A stretch of DNA of 56,724 nt from Prevotella sp. Lineage in GTDB: Bacteria > Bacteroidota > Bacteroidia > Bacteroidales > Bacteroidaceae. The notes below the pieces were generated by a model. The model saw nothing but the letters and a program-made list of their open reading frames with translations. It did no database searches and was not told where the DNA came from. How positions within the stretch are numbered: position 1 is the first letter of the stretch; each line of letters opens with the position of its first letter. A program made the position numbers and the translations under genes. Below are positions 44,119 to 52,149 of the stretch, one piece after another. The stretch is from positions 1 through 56,724 of the forward strand of contig JAEETD010000012.1 in NCBI GenBank assembly GCA_016290175.1, read 5' to 3'.

Positions 44119-46068
44119 ATGCGAAAGAAACTAATCTTAACCGGACTCCTGTTGGGCATGCTGACGGCTGCGGCGCAGCCCAACTACAACATGCAGCAGA
44201 TCAAGCGCGAACATCTCAACCGGGGGATTGTGGCCGTCAGGAGCGGACAGCAGGTCATTGTCAGCTGGCGCACCTTGTCGACAGATGCACCCGGTCAGGC
44301 CTTCGACGTCTACCGCAACGGTAAGAAGCTGAACCGCAAACCGCTCACCAAAGGCGGTACGATGTTCGTCGACGAAAGCCCGTTGCCGCAGGGAGCTACC
44401 TACGAGGTGCGGGGCGGAGCCGTCAACGGCAGTTATACCCTCGCCGCCGATGCTCCCGACGGCTATATTCCCGTGAAGATACAGAAACCTGCCGACGGCG
44501 AGAGCCCTGAGGGATTCCGTCCTGGCGACAGTTCATGGGGCTACGGCCGGACATACAGCTATCATGCCAACGATGCCAGCGTGGGCGATGTCGACGGCGA
44601 CGGACAATATGAGATCATCCTTAAATGGGATCCCTCCAACTCCCGCGATAATGCCCACGACGGTTTCAGCGGACCTACCATCTTCGACTGCTACCGTCTC
44701 GACGGTACCCTGCTCTGGCGCATCGATATGGGCAACAACATCCGCAGCGGCGCCCACTACATTCCTTTTATCGTGTATGACCTCGACGGCGACGGCAAGG
44801 CTGAATTCATCGTCCGCACTGCCGACGGTACACGCGACGCCAAGGGCAAGGTGATCGGCGACCCGACGGCCGACTACCGACACCGGCCCTCTGAGAGCGA
44901 CCTCGAAAAGGCAGCTGCCGACAGGAACTTCCGTCTGAAGACCGGCCGCATTCTGAAAGGTCCTGAGTGGATAACCGTCTTCAACGGCCTCACCGGTGAA
45001 GCGATGGACAGCAAACCCTATATCCCCGAGCGCGGCAACCTGAAGAGCTGGGGCGACGACTACGCCAACCGCAGCGACCGCATGCTAGCAGCCGTAGGCT
45101 ATCTCGACGGCATCCACGCATCGGCAATTTTCTGTCGGGGCTACTATAAGCGCACCGCCCTGACCGCCTGGGACTGGGACGGCCGTGAGCTCAAACAGCG
45201 CTGGACGTTCGATACCAATAATCCCGAGTGGAAGAGCTATGCCGGACAGGGCAACCATAATATCCGCGTGGCCGATGTCGACGGCGACGGCTGCGACGAG
45301 ATCGTCTACGGCGCGATGACCGTCGACCACGACGGACGCGGACTCTATAACACGGGGATGGGTCACGGTGATGCCCTCCACCTGACGGCCTTCGATCCCC
45401 AGAGCCGCGAGCTGCAGGTATGGGACTGCCACGAGAACAAGCGCGACGGCACCGACCTGCACAATGCCCGCACCGGTGAGATCATCTTCCAGATACCCTC
45501 CACCAGCGACGTGGGCCGCGCGATGGCTGCCGACATCGACCCCACCAACCCGGGACTCGAAATGTGGAGTGCCGACAGTCACGGCATACGTAATATAAAA
45601 GGTGAGGTCATCGGCCACGCCCAGCATCCCAGCTACCCGCAGAGCATGTGGAACCTCGATACAGGCGGAGAACGGCTCTCCATCAACTTCGGCATCTGGT
45701 GGGACGGTGACCTGCTGCGCGAACTGCTCGACCGGGGGCGCGTGACGAAATACGACTGGACCAACGGCTCCGTCAAGGAGCTCATCAAGTTCCCGGGCAT
45801 CATCTTCAACAACGGCACGAAGTCGAACCCCTGTCTCTCAGCCGATATCCTGGGCGACTGGCGCGAGGAGGTGATTGCGCACACCGTCGACAACCGCGAA
45901 CTGCGCATCTTCGTGTCGCCCATCCCCACCGACTACCGCATCAACTGCCTGATGGAGGATATCCCCTACCGTCTGTCGACAGCCACCCAGAACGTGGGCT
46001 ATAACCAACCCTCAGAAACGGGCTTCTATCTCGGTCCCGACGAAACCATCAATCCATTCTTGAAGTAA
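44119..46068 (+). CDS. Rhamnogalacturonan lyase, PL11 family, without T9SS tail
   Basis: The start is set at the ATG at 44119 (MRKKLILTGL), giving 649 residues; the open frame reaches 11 codons further to a TTG inside the -7 box, which cannot be translated. The signal peptide ends near TAAAQ (about residue 20). PL11 marks are complete: LNRGIVAV, GDVDGDGQYEIILKWDPSN, LLWRIDMG, YDLDGDGKAE, ADVDGDGCDE, MGHGDALHL, ADILGDWREEV and YNQPSETGFYLGP. It stops right after the propeller and has no T9SS tail, so it is probably periplasmic and may act on imported oligosaccharides, unlike the other two PL11 enzymes. It leads an operon with a regulatory-looking membrane protein, GH105, GH2 and a protease. 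Confidence 0.93.
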   Translation: MRKKLILTGLLLGMLTAAAQPNYNMQQIKREHLNRGIVAVRSGQQVIVSWRTLSTDAPGQAFDVYRNGKKLNRKPLTKGGTMFVDESPLPQGATYEVRGGAVNGSYTLAADAPDGYIPVKIQKPADGESPEGFRPGDSSWGYGRTYSYHANDASVGDVDGDGQYEIILKWDPSNSRDNAHDGFSGPTIFDCYRLDGTLLWRIDMGNNIRSGAHYIPFIVYDLDGDGKAEFIVRTADGTRDAKGKVIGDPTADYRHRPSESDLEKAAADRNFRLKTGRILKGPEWITVFNGLTGEAMDSKPYIPERGNLKSWGDDYANRSDRMLAAVGYLDGIHASAIFCRGYYKRTALTAWDWDGRELKQRWTFDTNNPEWKSYAGQGNHNIRVADVDGDGCDEIVYGAMTVDHDGRGLYNTGMGHGDALHLTAFDPQSRELQVWDCHENKRDGTDLHNARTGEIIFQIPSTSDVGRAMAADIDPTNPGLEMWSADSHGIRNIKGEVIGHAQHPSYPQSMWNLDTGGERLSINFGIWWDGDLLRELLDRGRVTKYDWTNGSVKELIKFPGIIFNNGTKSNPCLSADILGDWREEVIAHTVDNRELRIFVSPIPTDYRINCLMEDIPYRLSTATQNVGYNQPSETGFYLGPDETINPFLK

Positions 46069-46088
46069 ATAGTAAAAACGATAGCGAT

Positions 46089-48446
46089 ATGAAAAGAATC
46101 CTTTATTACACATGGATGCTCACGGCAGCAATGCTGATTGCCCTGACGGGCTGCAAGAACGGAAAGCCGTCGGAAGAGGGGCACAAAAGGGCAATCCGGC
46201 AAATCAACAATGCCCATGAGGAGCGGGAATACCAGGAGCTGATGCAACTGGCCGACAGTCTGCATAGCATCGGAGAACTGAGCGAAGCCGAAGCCTACTA
46301 CTGGCTGGGCTACGCCAGCGACCGCACCAACCAGATGCGCATGGCGGAGTTCTACTGGAAGACCGCCATAGCCCAGACCGAAGGCTCCACCGACCCCGAG
46401 GATCTCGCCATCTACGCCAAGTCGGCCAGCCACCTGGCCAACGTACTGGGTATGCGAGGCGAGTATGACGCCGTGCTCGATATGGCCCAGCCGGTCATCA
46501 AACGACTCGAGGAACTCAAATGCGACACCATGAGCGACTATACCAACCTAATTCTGATCAAAGGTCTGTGTCTGTCGCGCTTCGGGCTGTCGAAGGATGC
46601 CGCCAACGAGAGCTACGAACAGGCCTATCAGACCCACATGAAGAATATTGAGGACAACCGTTCCGACAGAGCCTACAAGAATGCCATCGCCGGAGTGGTG
46701 AACATCGCCTTCAACTATAACGAGACCCATGAGTACCGCGAAGCCCTCCTCTGGATTGACCGCTATGCCGACCTCATCCGTCAGTATGAGCAGCGCAACG
46801 ATGCCGACCCGAACTACGTCGACCGACAGTGGGCACGCTACGATATCTACCGCGCCATCGCACTCGACGGACAGGGGAAAAAGGACGAGGCCGCTAAGGT
46901 CTACGAGCACTACCTGACCACCCAATACAGTCAGACCCCCGAGGGCCGCATCGCCGTCGTCGACTACCTGGCTGCCGCAGGCCGCTGGGAGGAGGCCTCC
47001 GACAACTACGAGTATCTCGACGAGCTGATCGGTCACAAGGATTACTCCATCGAGGACTTCCAGAAGATGGTGCTGCCGAAATTCAAGGCAAACATGCTGG
47101 CAGGCCGCCGCGACACCGCAATGGCCGTTGCCCTCGACATCAGCCACTCGCTCGACTCCGCCATCACACAGGCCCGCAAACAGGATGCCAACGAGCTGTC
47201 GGTCATCCGTCAGAAGGCCACACAGCTGGCCGATGCGGAGGCATACCGCACCCGTCTGCGCACCATCAACCTGCTGGTGGCCATCGGACTCATTTTCGGA
47301 GGGCTCTCGCTCTACACCCTCTACCGCCGCCGTAAGACCAAGCGTCTGGTGAAGAATTACAATAGCCTGAAGGCTTCCTACGAAGAAATGAAGACCTCGA
47401 AGACGATTCATACACAAGGACAGCTGGAGCAGACCATCGCCCGCCATATCCAGGAGGCGATGATGCCCACCTCTCAACACCCGACACCCGACACCCGGAT
47501 CTTCGCCACCCTGAAGCCCGCCGACGAGATCGACTGCGACCTCTACGACTATTTCGTGCGCAACGACAACCTCTTCTTCTGCATCGGCGATGCGAAGGGC
47601 AAAGGCATCGATGCGTCGACGGCAATGGCCATCACCAGAACCGAGTTCCGCACCCGCTCGGTCGAGACCGCCGATCCGGCACAGCTGGTGACAGCCATCA
47701 ACAAGGCACTCATCAGCCGCGGGAACCCCGACATGGCCGTCACACTCTTCGTGGGTATCCTCGACCTGGAGAGCGGCCGCCTCTGCTACACCAACGCCGG
47801 ACAGACGGCCCCCATGCTCGTGGGCTCCGGCATCGGACTACTGCCCGTAGACCCGAATGCAGCCATAGGCACACATGCCGACTTCCATTACACCACCCAG
47901 GAAACCCGCATCGACCCCGGTACCCTCATGTTCCTCTACACACAGGATCTGCTGGAGGTGAAGAATGCCGCCAACGATGCCTACGGAGAGCGCCGCATGA
48001 TGGGTGAGAGCCTGCAGGCCACGAAGATGCTGAAGGAGAAGCTGACCGTCGAGACGTTCACCAACTGGATGAAGGAGGCCATCGGCCGATTCAGGGGCGA
48101 GGAAGCCGGAGAGAAACCGTTGACCATGTTCTCACTGCAGTACAAGCAGCGCAAGCCGGGCGCCCCCTATCAGCGGAGTCTCGTGATCTCCAACGACCCG
48201 AAGAACGAGGCCTACATCTCTTACTTCACGACCGAAGCCTGTACGGCCGTCGGCATGAACGGGAAACTCAGTGCCGCCATCGCTGAGGAGATGGAGACCG
48301 TGGTGAAGGACTTCATGAAGGAAGCCTTCCCCAACGGCACCAAGGGGGATGTGAACATCGAGGCGCACACCGAAGACAACAACCTGCTGTTTGTGATCAC
48401 GGCCGGTAGGAAAGCATTGACATTAACTAAGGAAATCAGGAAATAA
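46089..48446 (+). CDS. TPR membrane protein with degenerate PP2C/SpoIIE-type domain and RsbW-like C-terminus
   Basis: This 785-residue protein has an N-terminal export signal with a lipobox-like LTGC (Cys22), TPR-type helices (about 35-385), one membrane helix (about 393-412), a short coiled coil (about 415-455), and a PP2C domain of the SpoIIE/RsbU type (about 470-690). Retained: Asp484 in CDLYDYF, Asp501 in GDAKGKG, NAG at 569-571, and YGERRM. Altered: the YTDG motif reads YTQD (Gln619 for Asp), and the DDxT motif reads KPLT (676-679). Two of the four metal-binding aspartates are therefore lost. Residues about 695-785 align with the start of an RsbW-type ATPase domain, but the N-box Asn and the DxGxG box are missing. 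It may be a pseudo-phosphatase sensor; the substrate is unknown. It starts 20 bases after PL11 and ends 2 bases before GH105. Confidence 0.8.
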   Translation: MKRILYYTWMLTAAMLIALTGCKNGKPSEEGHKRAIRQINNAHEEREYQELMQLADSLHSIGELSEAEAYYWLGYASDRTNQMRMAEFYWKTAIAQTEGSTDPEDLAIYAKSASHLANVLGMRGEYDAVLDMAQPVIKRLEELKCDTMSDYTNLILIKGLCLSRFGLSKDAANESYEQAYQTHMKNIEDNRSDRAYKNAIAGVVNIAFNYNETHEYREALLWIDRYADLIRQYEQRNDADPNYVDRQWARYDIYRAIALDGQGKKDEAAKVYEHYLTTQYSQTPEGRIAVVDYLAAAGRWEEASDNYEYLDELIGHKDYSIEDFQKMVLPKFKANMLAGRRDTAMAVALDISHSLDSAITQARKQDANELSVIRQKATQLADAEAYRTRLRTINLLVAIGLIFGGLSLYTLYRRRKTKRLVKNYNSLKASYEEMKTSKTIHTQGQLEQTIARHIQEAMMPTSQHPTPDTRIFATLKPADEIDCDLYDYFVRNDNLFFCIGDAKGKGIDASTAMAITRTEFRTRSVETADPAQLVTAINKALISRGNPDMAVTLFVGILDLESGRLCYTNAGQTAPMLVGSGIGLLPVDPNAAIGTHADFHYTTQETRIDPGTLMFLYTQDLLEVKNAANDAYGERRMMGESLQATKMLKEKLTVETFTNWMKEAIGRFRGEEAGEKPLTMFSLQYKQRKPGAPYQRSLVISNDPKNEAYISYFTTEACTAVGMNGKLSAAIAEEMETVVKDFMKEAFPNGTKGDVNIEAHTEDNNLLFVITAGRKALTLTKEIRK

Positions 48447-48448
48447 AA

Positions 48449-49612
48449 ATGAGAAAGACTGTATTAAGCCTCCTCGCCCTGATGATTGCCAGCACAACGA
48501 TGGCACAGGGCGATACAGCAGGCGACGTGATGAAGACCCTCCGTAAGGTGAACGACTACTTCATGATCAAGTATGCCGACCCCACACTGCCCACCAACGT
48601 CAACCGCGTGCGGCCCTCCTCGCTCTGGACCCGCGCCGTGTACTACGAAGGACTGATGGCCCTCTACGAGATCGATAAAGACCCGCGCTACATCGACTAT
48701 ACCGACCGCTGGGGCAGTTTCCACAAATGGACCCCCCGCAACGGCGTGAAGACCAACGATGCCGACGACCAGTGCTGCGGACAGACCTACTTCGACCGTT
48801 ATATGCAGAGCGGCGGCGACGAAAAGATCAAACCGATATTGGAAAACCTCGACAACCAGATGCAGACACCCAACGATAAGAAGCCTGAGGCCGAAGGGTC
48901 GCTCTACGGCTGGTGGACGTGGATCGACGCCATCCAGATGGCGATGCCCGTCTATATGCAGGCCTACAAAGTGACCGGCGAGCGCAAATACGCCGACCAC
49001 GCGATGAAGATGTACCTCTGGACCCGTAACACCCTCGCCGGCGGACTCTTCAACACGAAGGAGGGGCTCTGGTGGCGCGACAAGGACTATGTGGCACCCT
49101 ATCAGACGCCCGACGGCAAGAACTGCTACTGGAGCCGCGGCAACGGCTGGGTGTATGCCGCCCTCGTGCGCTGCATGAACCTGTTGCCGGAGAAGGACAA
49201 GTATTACAAGCAGCTCAAGAAGGACTTCCTGCTGATGAGCGAGGCGCTCCGTAAGTGTCAGCGCACAGAGGACGGTCTGTGGAACCCGAGTCTCGTCTCT
49301 TACGCCGACTATGGCGGCAAGGAGATGACGGGCACCGCGCTCTTCCTCTACGGTATGGCGTGGGGCATCCAGAAGGGCTACCTCAAGGCCGACGTCTACC
49401 GTCCGGTCTGCGACCGCGCCTGGGAGGCGCTCGTCCGCGACTGCGTCCATCCCGACGGCTTCCTCGGCTGGGCTCAGGGCACAGGCAAAGACCCCTCCGC
49501 CGGCCAGCCCCTCTCTTACACCAAGGTTCCCGACTTCGAGGACTACGGCACCGGCTGCTTCCTCCTCGGCGGCGCCGAATATTACAAATTGATACAACTA
49601 TCGCAAAAATAA
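48449..49612 (+). CDS. GH105 unsaturated rhamnogalacturonyl hydrolase
   Basis: The 387-residue enzyme is predicted to remove the unsaturated galacturonosyl residue left at the non-reducing end by rhamnogalacturonan lyases. A signal peptide (about residues 1-20, ending TTMAQ) points to the periplasm. The alpha6/alpha6-barrel signatures are present: DADDQCCGQTY (104-114, holding the family's catalytic Asp), GWWTWIDAIQMAMPVY, YWSRGNGWVYAAL, DGLWNPSL, EMTGTALFLYGMAWGI and FEDYGTGCFLLGGAEYY. Length fits YteR-like proteins. It starts two bases after the preceding stop codon, inside the PL11-led operon. This pairing with PL11 is the classical rhamnogalacturonan I pathway and is the strongest evidence for the substrate of this locus. 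Confidence 0.95.
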   Translation: MRKTVLSLLALMIASTTMAQGDTAGDVMKTLRKVNDYFMIKYADPTLPTNVNRVRPSSLWTRAVYYEGLMALYEIDKDPRYIDYTDRWGSFHKWTPRNGVKTNDADDQCCGQTYFDRYMQSGGDEKIKPILENLDNQMQTPNDKKPEAEGSLYGWWTWIDAIQMAMPVYMQAYKVTGERKYADHAMKMYLWTRNTLAGGLFNTKEGLWWRDKDYVAPYQTPDGKNCYWSRGNGWVYAALVRCMNLLPEKDKYYKQLKKDFLLMSEALRKCQRTEDGLWNPSLVSYADYGGKEMTGTALFLYGMAWGIQKGYLKADVYRPVCDRAWEALVRDCVHPDGFLGWAQGTGKDPSAGQPLSYTKVPDFEDYGTGCFLLGGAEYYKLIQLSQK

Positions 49613-49617
49613 AAACA

Positions 49618-49770
49618 ACCACAGATTTCACAGATTACACAGATTTAAGTGATTAAAACCACGGTTTATTTGGATTTCTCAGATTCCATGCGACAATCCG
49701 CGGCTTTAGCCGCAATAATCAATAATAATCTGTATAATCAAAAATCTGTGTAATCTGTGAAATCTGTGGT
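49618..49770. repeat. Palindromic element with perfect 29-bp arms between GH105 and GH2
   Basis: The arm at 49618-49646 (built from 9-base units such as CACAGATTT and CACAGATTA) is the exact reverse complement of 49742-49770. The 95-base centre holds a small hairpin GCGGCTTTAGCCGC. The element fills nearly the whole intergenic gap of a G+C-rich operon but is itself A/T-rich. It resembles widespread REP/MITE-like intergenic elements; an mRNA-stability or termination role is possible. Confidence 0.9.
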
Positions 49771-49781
49771 AGAAAAAGAAA

Positions 49782-52145
49782 ATGAGAAAAATCTGTTTAC
49801 TTCTATTTGGATTCCTGGTGCTGCAGTCTTCCGCCCAGCGGAGCGTGGAGTGCCTGAACTTCGGTTGGGAATTCCGGCTGAACGATGAAGGCCAGTGGCG
49901 GAAGATCAGCGTGCCGCACGACTTCCAGATCGAGCAGCCCTGGGTGGCACCGGCAGCCGATGAGAAAGCCGACAACACCGATGTCGCCGCCAACATCAGG
50001 AGCCGCCTGTCGAGTCGCGGCTTCAAGGAGATGGCCAAAGGCTATTACCGCTACCATCTTACCCCGTCGGCCGCGATGAAAGGCCGTCGCGTACTCCTCG
50101 ACTTCGAAGGCATCATGTACACCGCCGACGTCCTGCTCAACGGCCAGCGCGTCGGAGGCACCAACTACGGCTACGTCGGCTTCGACATCGACCTCAGCGA
50201 CCGGTTGAGATACGGCGAAGACAACCTCATCGAGGTCATCGCCGACACCCGCGAGCCCGGCAACTCCCGTTGGTACACCGGCGGCGGACTCTTCCGCAAC
50301 GTCAGCCTCGTCACCACCCCGAAGGACCTCTACTTCGAGCGTCATCCGCTCTACATCACCACACACGACAACCGTTACGTCTCCATCTCCGCCGAGATCA
50401 CCAACCGCACCAGCAAGACCCCGCGCGCCGTACTCGAGATCCTCGACCCCGACGGACAGACAGTCCACTCTGACACCGTCGTCATCAAGCGCCATCGCGG
50501 CACCCGCCGGCAGGAAGCCCGCATCGCCACCGACATCGTGATCCCCGATCCGAAAATCTGGGACCTCGACACACCATATTTATATACCGCGAAGGTCCGG
50601 CTCCTGCACGACAACGGCACTGTGGCCGACGAGACCAGCGACCAGTTCGGCATCCGCACCATCGCCTTCGGTCCCGACTTCGGCTTCAAGCTCAACGGCC
50701 GCAAGGTGCTCCTCAAGGGCTATGCCAACCACCACACCCTCGGCGCCCTCGGAGCTGCCGCCTATCCCAAGGCCATCGAGAAGCGCATCCTGCTCATGAA
50801 ACAGTTCGGCATGAACCATATCCGCACCTCGCACAACCCCTACAGCCGCGACTTCATCCGCCTCTGCGACAAGCACGGCATCCTCGTGGTCGACGAGCTC
50901 TACGACAAATGGACCCGTCAGCACACGGGCGGCAAGGTGCCCTTCGAACAACTCTGGCAGTATGATGTGCCCGAGTGGGTGAAGCGCGACCGCAACTCAC
51001 CCTCCGTCGTGCTCTGGAGCCTCGGCAACGAACTGCAGCAGGACCCCAACCAGCCGTTCAACGACTTCGGTGTCACGATGTATAAACTGCAGAAGACCCT
51101 GCTCCAGCGTTACGACTCCACACGCCTCGTCACCGTTGCCATGCATCCCCGCTACCGCAACTGGGACACCGACTCCCTGCCCCACGACCTCGCCATGCAG
51201 ACCGACATACAGGCCTACAACTACCGCTATATGTACTTCCCCGGCGACGGCCGGCGCTTCCCCTGGATGACCTTCTACCAGAGCGAGGCCAACATGACAG
51301 GCATGGGACCCAACTTCTTCGAGATGAACCTCGACCGCGTCATTGGACTCGCCTACTGGGGCGCCATCGACTACCTCGGCGAGAGTCAGGGCTGGCCCAC
51401 GAAAGGCTGGGCGCAGGGCGTGTTCGACATCTCGCTCGAACCCAAGCCCAAGGCCTACTTCATGCGGTCGTTCTTCAAGCCCGATGAGCCGTTGGTGCAC
51501 ATCGCCGTCATCGACAACAAGGCCGAGGCCATCATGTGGAACGGCATCAATACCGCCAACGACGGCATGAGCGACCACTGGAACAGAAAACCTGGTAGCA
51601 GACTCAACCTCATCACCTATACCAATGCCGACGAGGTAGAGCTGCTGCTCAACGGCAAGAGCCTCGGTCGCAAGGCCAACCCCAAGACCGACCCCAAGCA
51701 GCGTAACCAGATCCGCTGGAACGACATCCCCTACGCCGACGGCCGTTTGGAGGCGGTGGCGTACGCCGCCGGTAAGGCGGTGGCGACACACCGGATTGAA
51801 ACCACCGGCAAAGCCGTCCGTCTCATCGCCACTCCTGAAGACAGTTACTGGAATGCCGACGGCACCGACCTGATGCACGTCCGCATCCACGCCGTCGACA
51901 GCAAGGGCCGGCGCGTACCGATGGCACAGGATGAGCTCCGCTTCGCCGTAGAGGGCGATGCCGCCATCGTGGCCGTCAGCAGCGGCGACCACAACAGCAA
52001 CGAGCTCAACGTCACCGACCACCGCCGCCTCTGGAACGGCTCCGCGCTGGTCATCCTCCGAGCCGGACAGTCGCCCTCGAAGGTAATCCTCAGGACCTCC
52101 GCCGACGGCTACAAGACCGTCGTCACCAAATTAGAAACGAAATAG
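49782..52145 (+). CDS. GH2 family beta-galactosidase
   Basis: The 787-residue exported enzyme (signal peptide about 1-19, LQSSAQ) has the GH2 layout: jelly-roll sugar-binding domain (about 20-180), Ig-like domain (about 185-295), TIM barrel (about 296-570), then C-terminal Ig-like domains (a DUF4982-type segment around 565-660 and a further one to the end). The acid/base is Glu417 in WSLGNE and the nucleophile Glu502 in FYQSEANM. NHHTLGALGAA and SHNPYSRDF fit the beta-galactosidase group. It follows GH105 after the palindromic element and precedes the M6 protease by four bases. A role in removing galactose from galactan or arabinogalactan side chains of rhamnogalacturonan I is likely. Confidence 0.92.
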   Translation: MRKICLLLFGFLVLQSSAQRSVECLNFGWEFRLNDEGQWRKISVPHDFQIEQPWVAPAADEKADNTDVAANIRSRLSSRGFKEMAKGYYRYHLTPSAAMKGRRVLLDFEGIMYTADVLLNGQRVGGTNYGYVGFDIDLSDRLRYGEDNLIEVIADTREPGNSRWYTGGGLFRNVSLVTTPKDLYFERHPLYITTHDNRYVSISAEITNRTSKTPRAVLEILDPDGQTVHSDTVVIKRHRGTRRQEARIATDIVIPDPKIWDLDTPYLYTAKVRLLHDNGTVADETSDQFGIRTIAFGPDFGFKLNGRKVLLKGYANHHTLGALGAAAYPKAIEKRILLMKQFGMNHIRTSHNPYSRDFIRLCDKHGILVVDELYDKWTRQHTGGKVPFEQLWQYDVPEWVKRDRNSPSVVLWSLGNELQQDPNQPFNDFGVTMYKLQKTLLQRYDSTRLVTVAMHPRYRNWDTDSLPHDLAMQTDIQAYNYRYMYFPGDGRRFPWMTFYQSEANMTGMGPNFFEMNLDRVIGLAYWGAIDYLGESQGWPTKGWAQGVFDISLEPKPKAYFMRSFFKPDEPLVHIAVIDNKAEAIMWNGINTANDGMSDHWNRKPGSRLNLITYTNADEVELLLNGKSLGRKANPKTDPKQRNQIRWNDIPYADGRLEAVAYAAGKAVATHRIETTGKAVRLIATPEDSYWNADGTDLMHVRIHAVDSKGRRVPMAQDELRFAVEGDAAIVAVSSGDHNSNELNVTDHRRLWNGSALVILRAGQSPSKVILRTSADGYKTVVTKLETK

Positions 52146-52149
52146 TCAC

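Noticed and set aside
48464..49597. A 377-codon open frame on the minus strand opposite GH105
   Set aside because: It mirrors the GH105 codons; the strong C/G bias at third positions removes stop codons from the antisense frame. The product has no domain and low-complexity Val/Ala/Gly composition.
49618..49770. Possible CRISPR array from the repeated CACAGATT units
   Set aside because: The units are 9 bases with no spacers and form two inverted arms, so this is a palindromic element.
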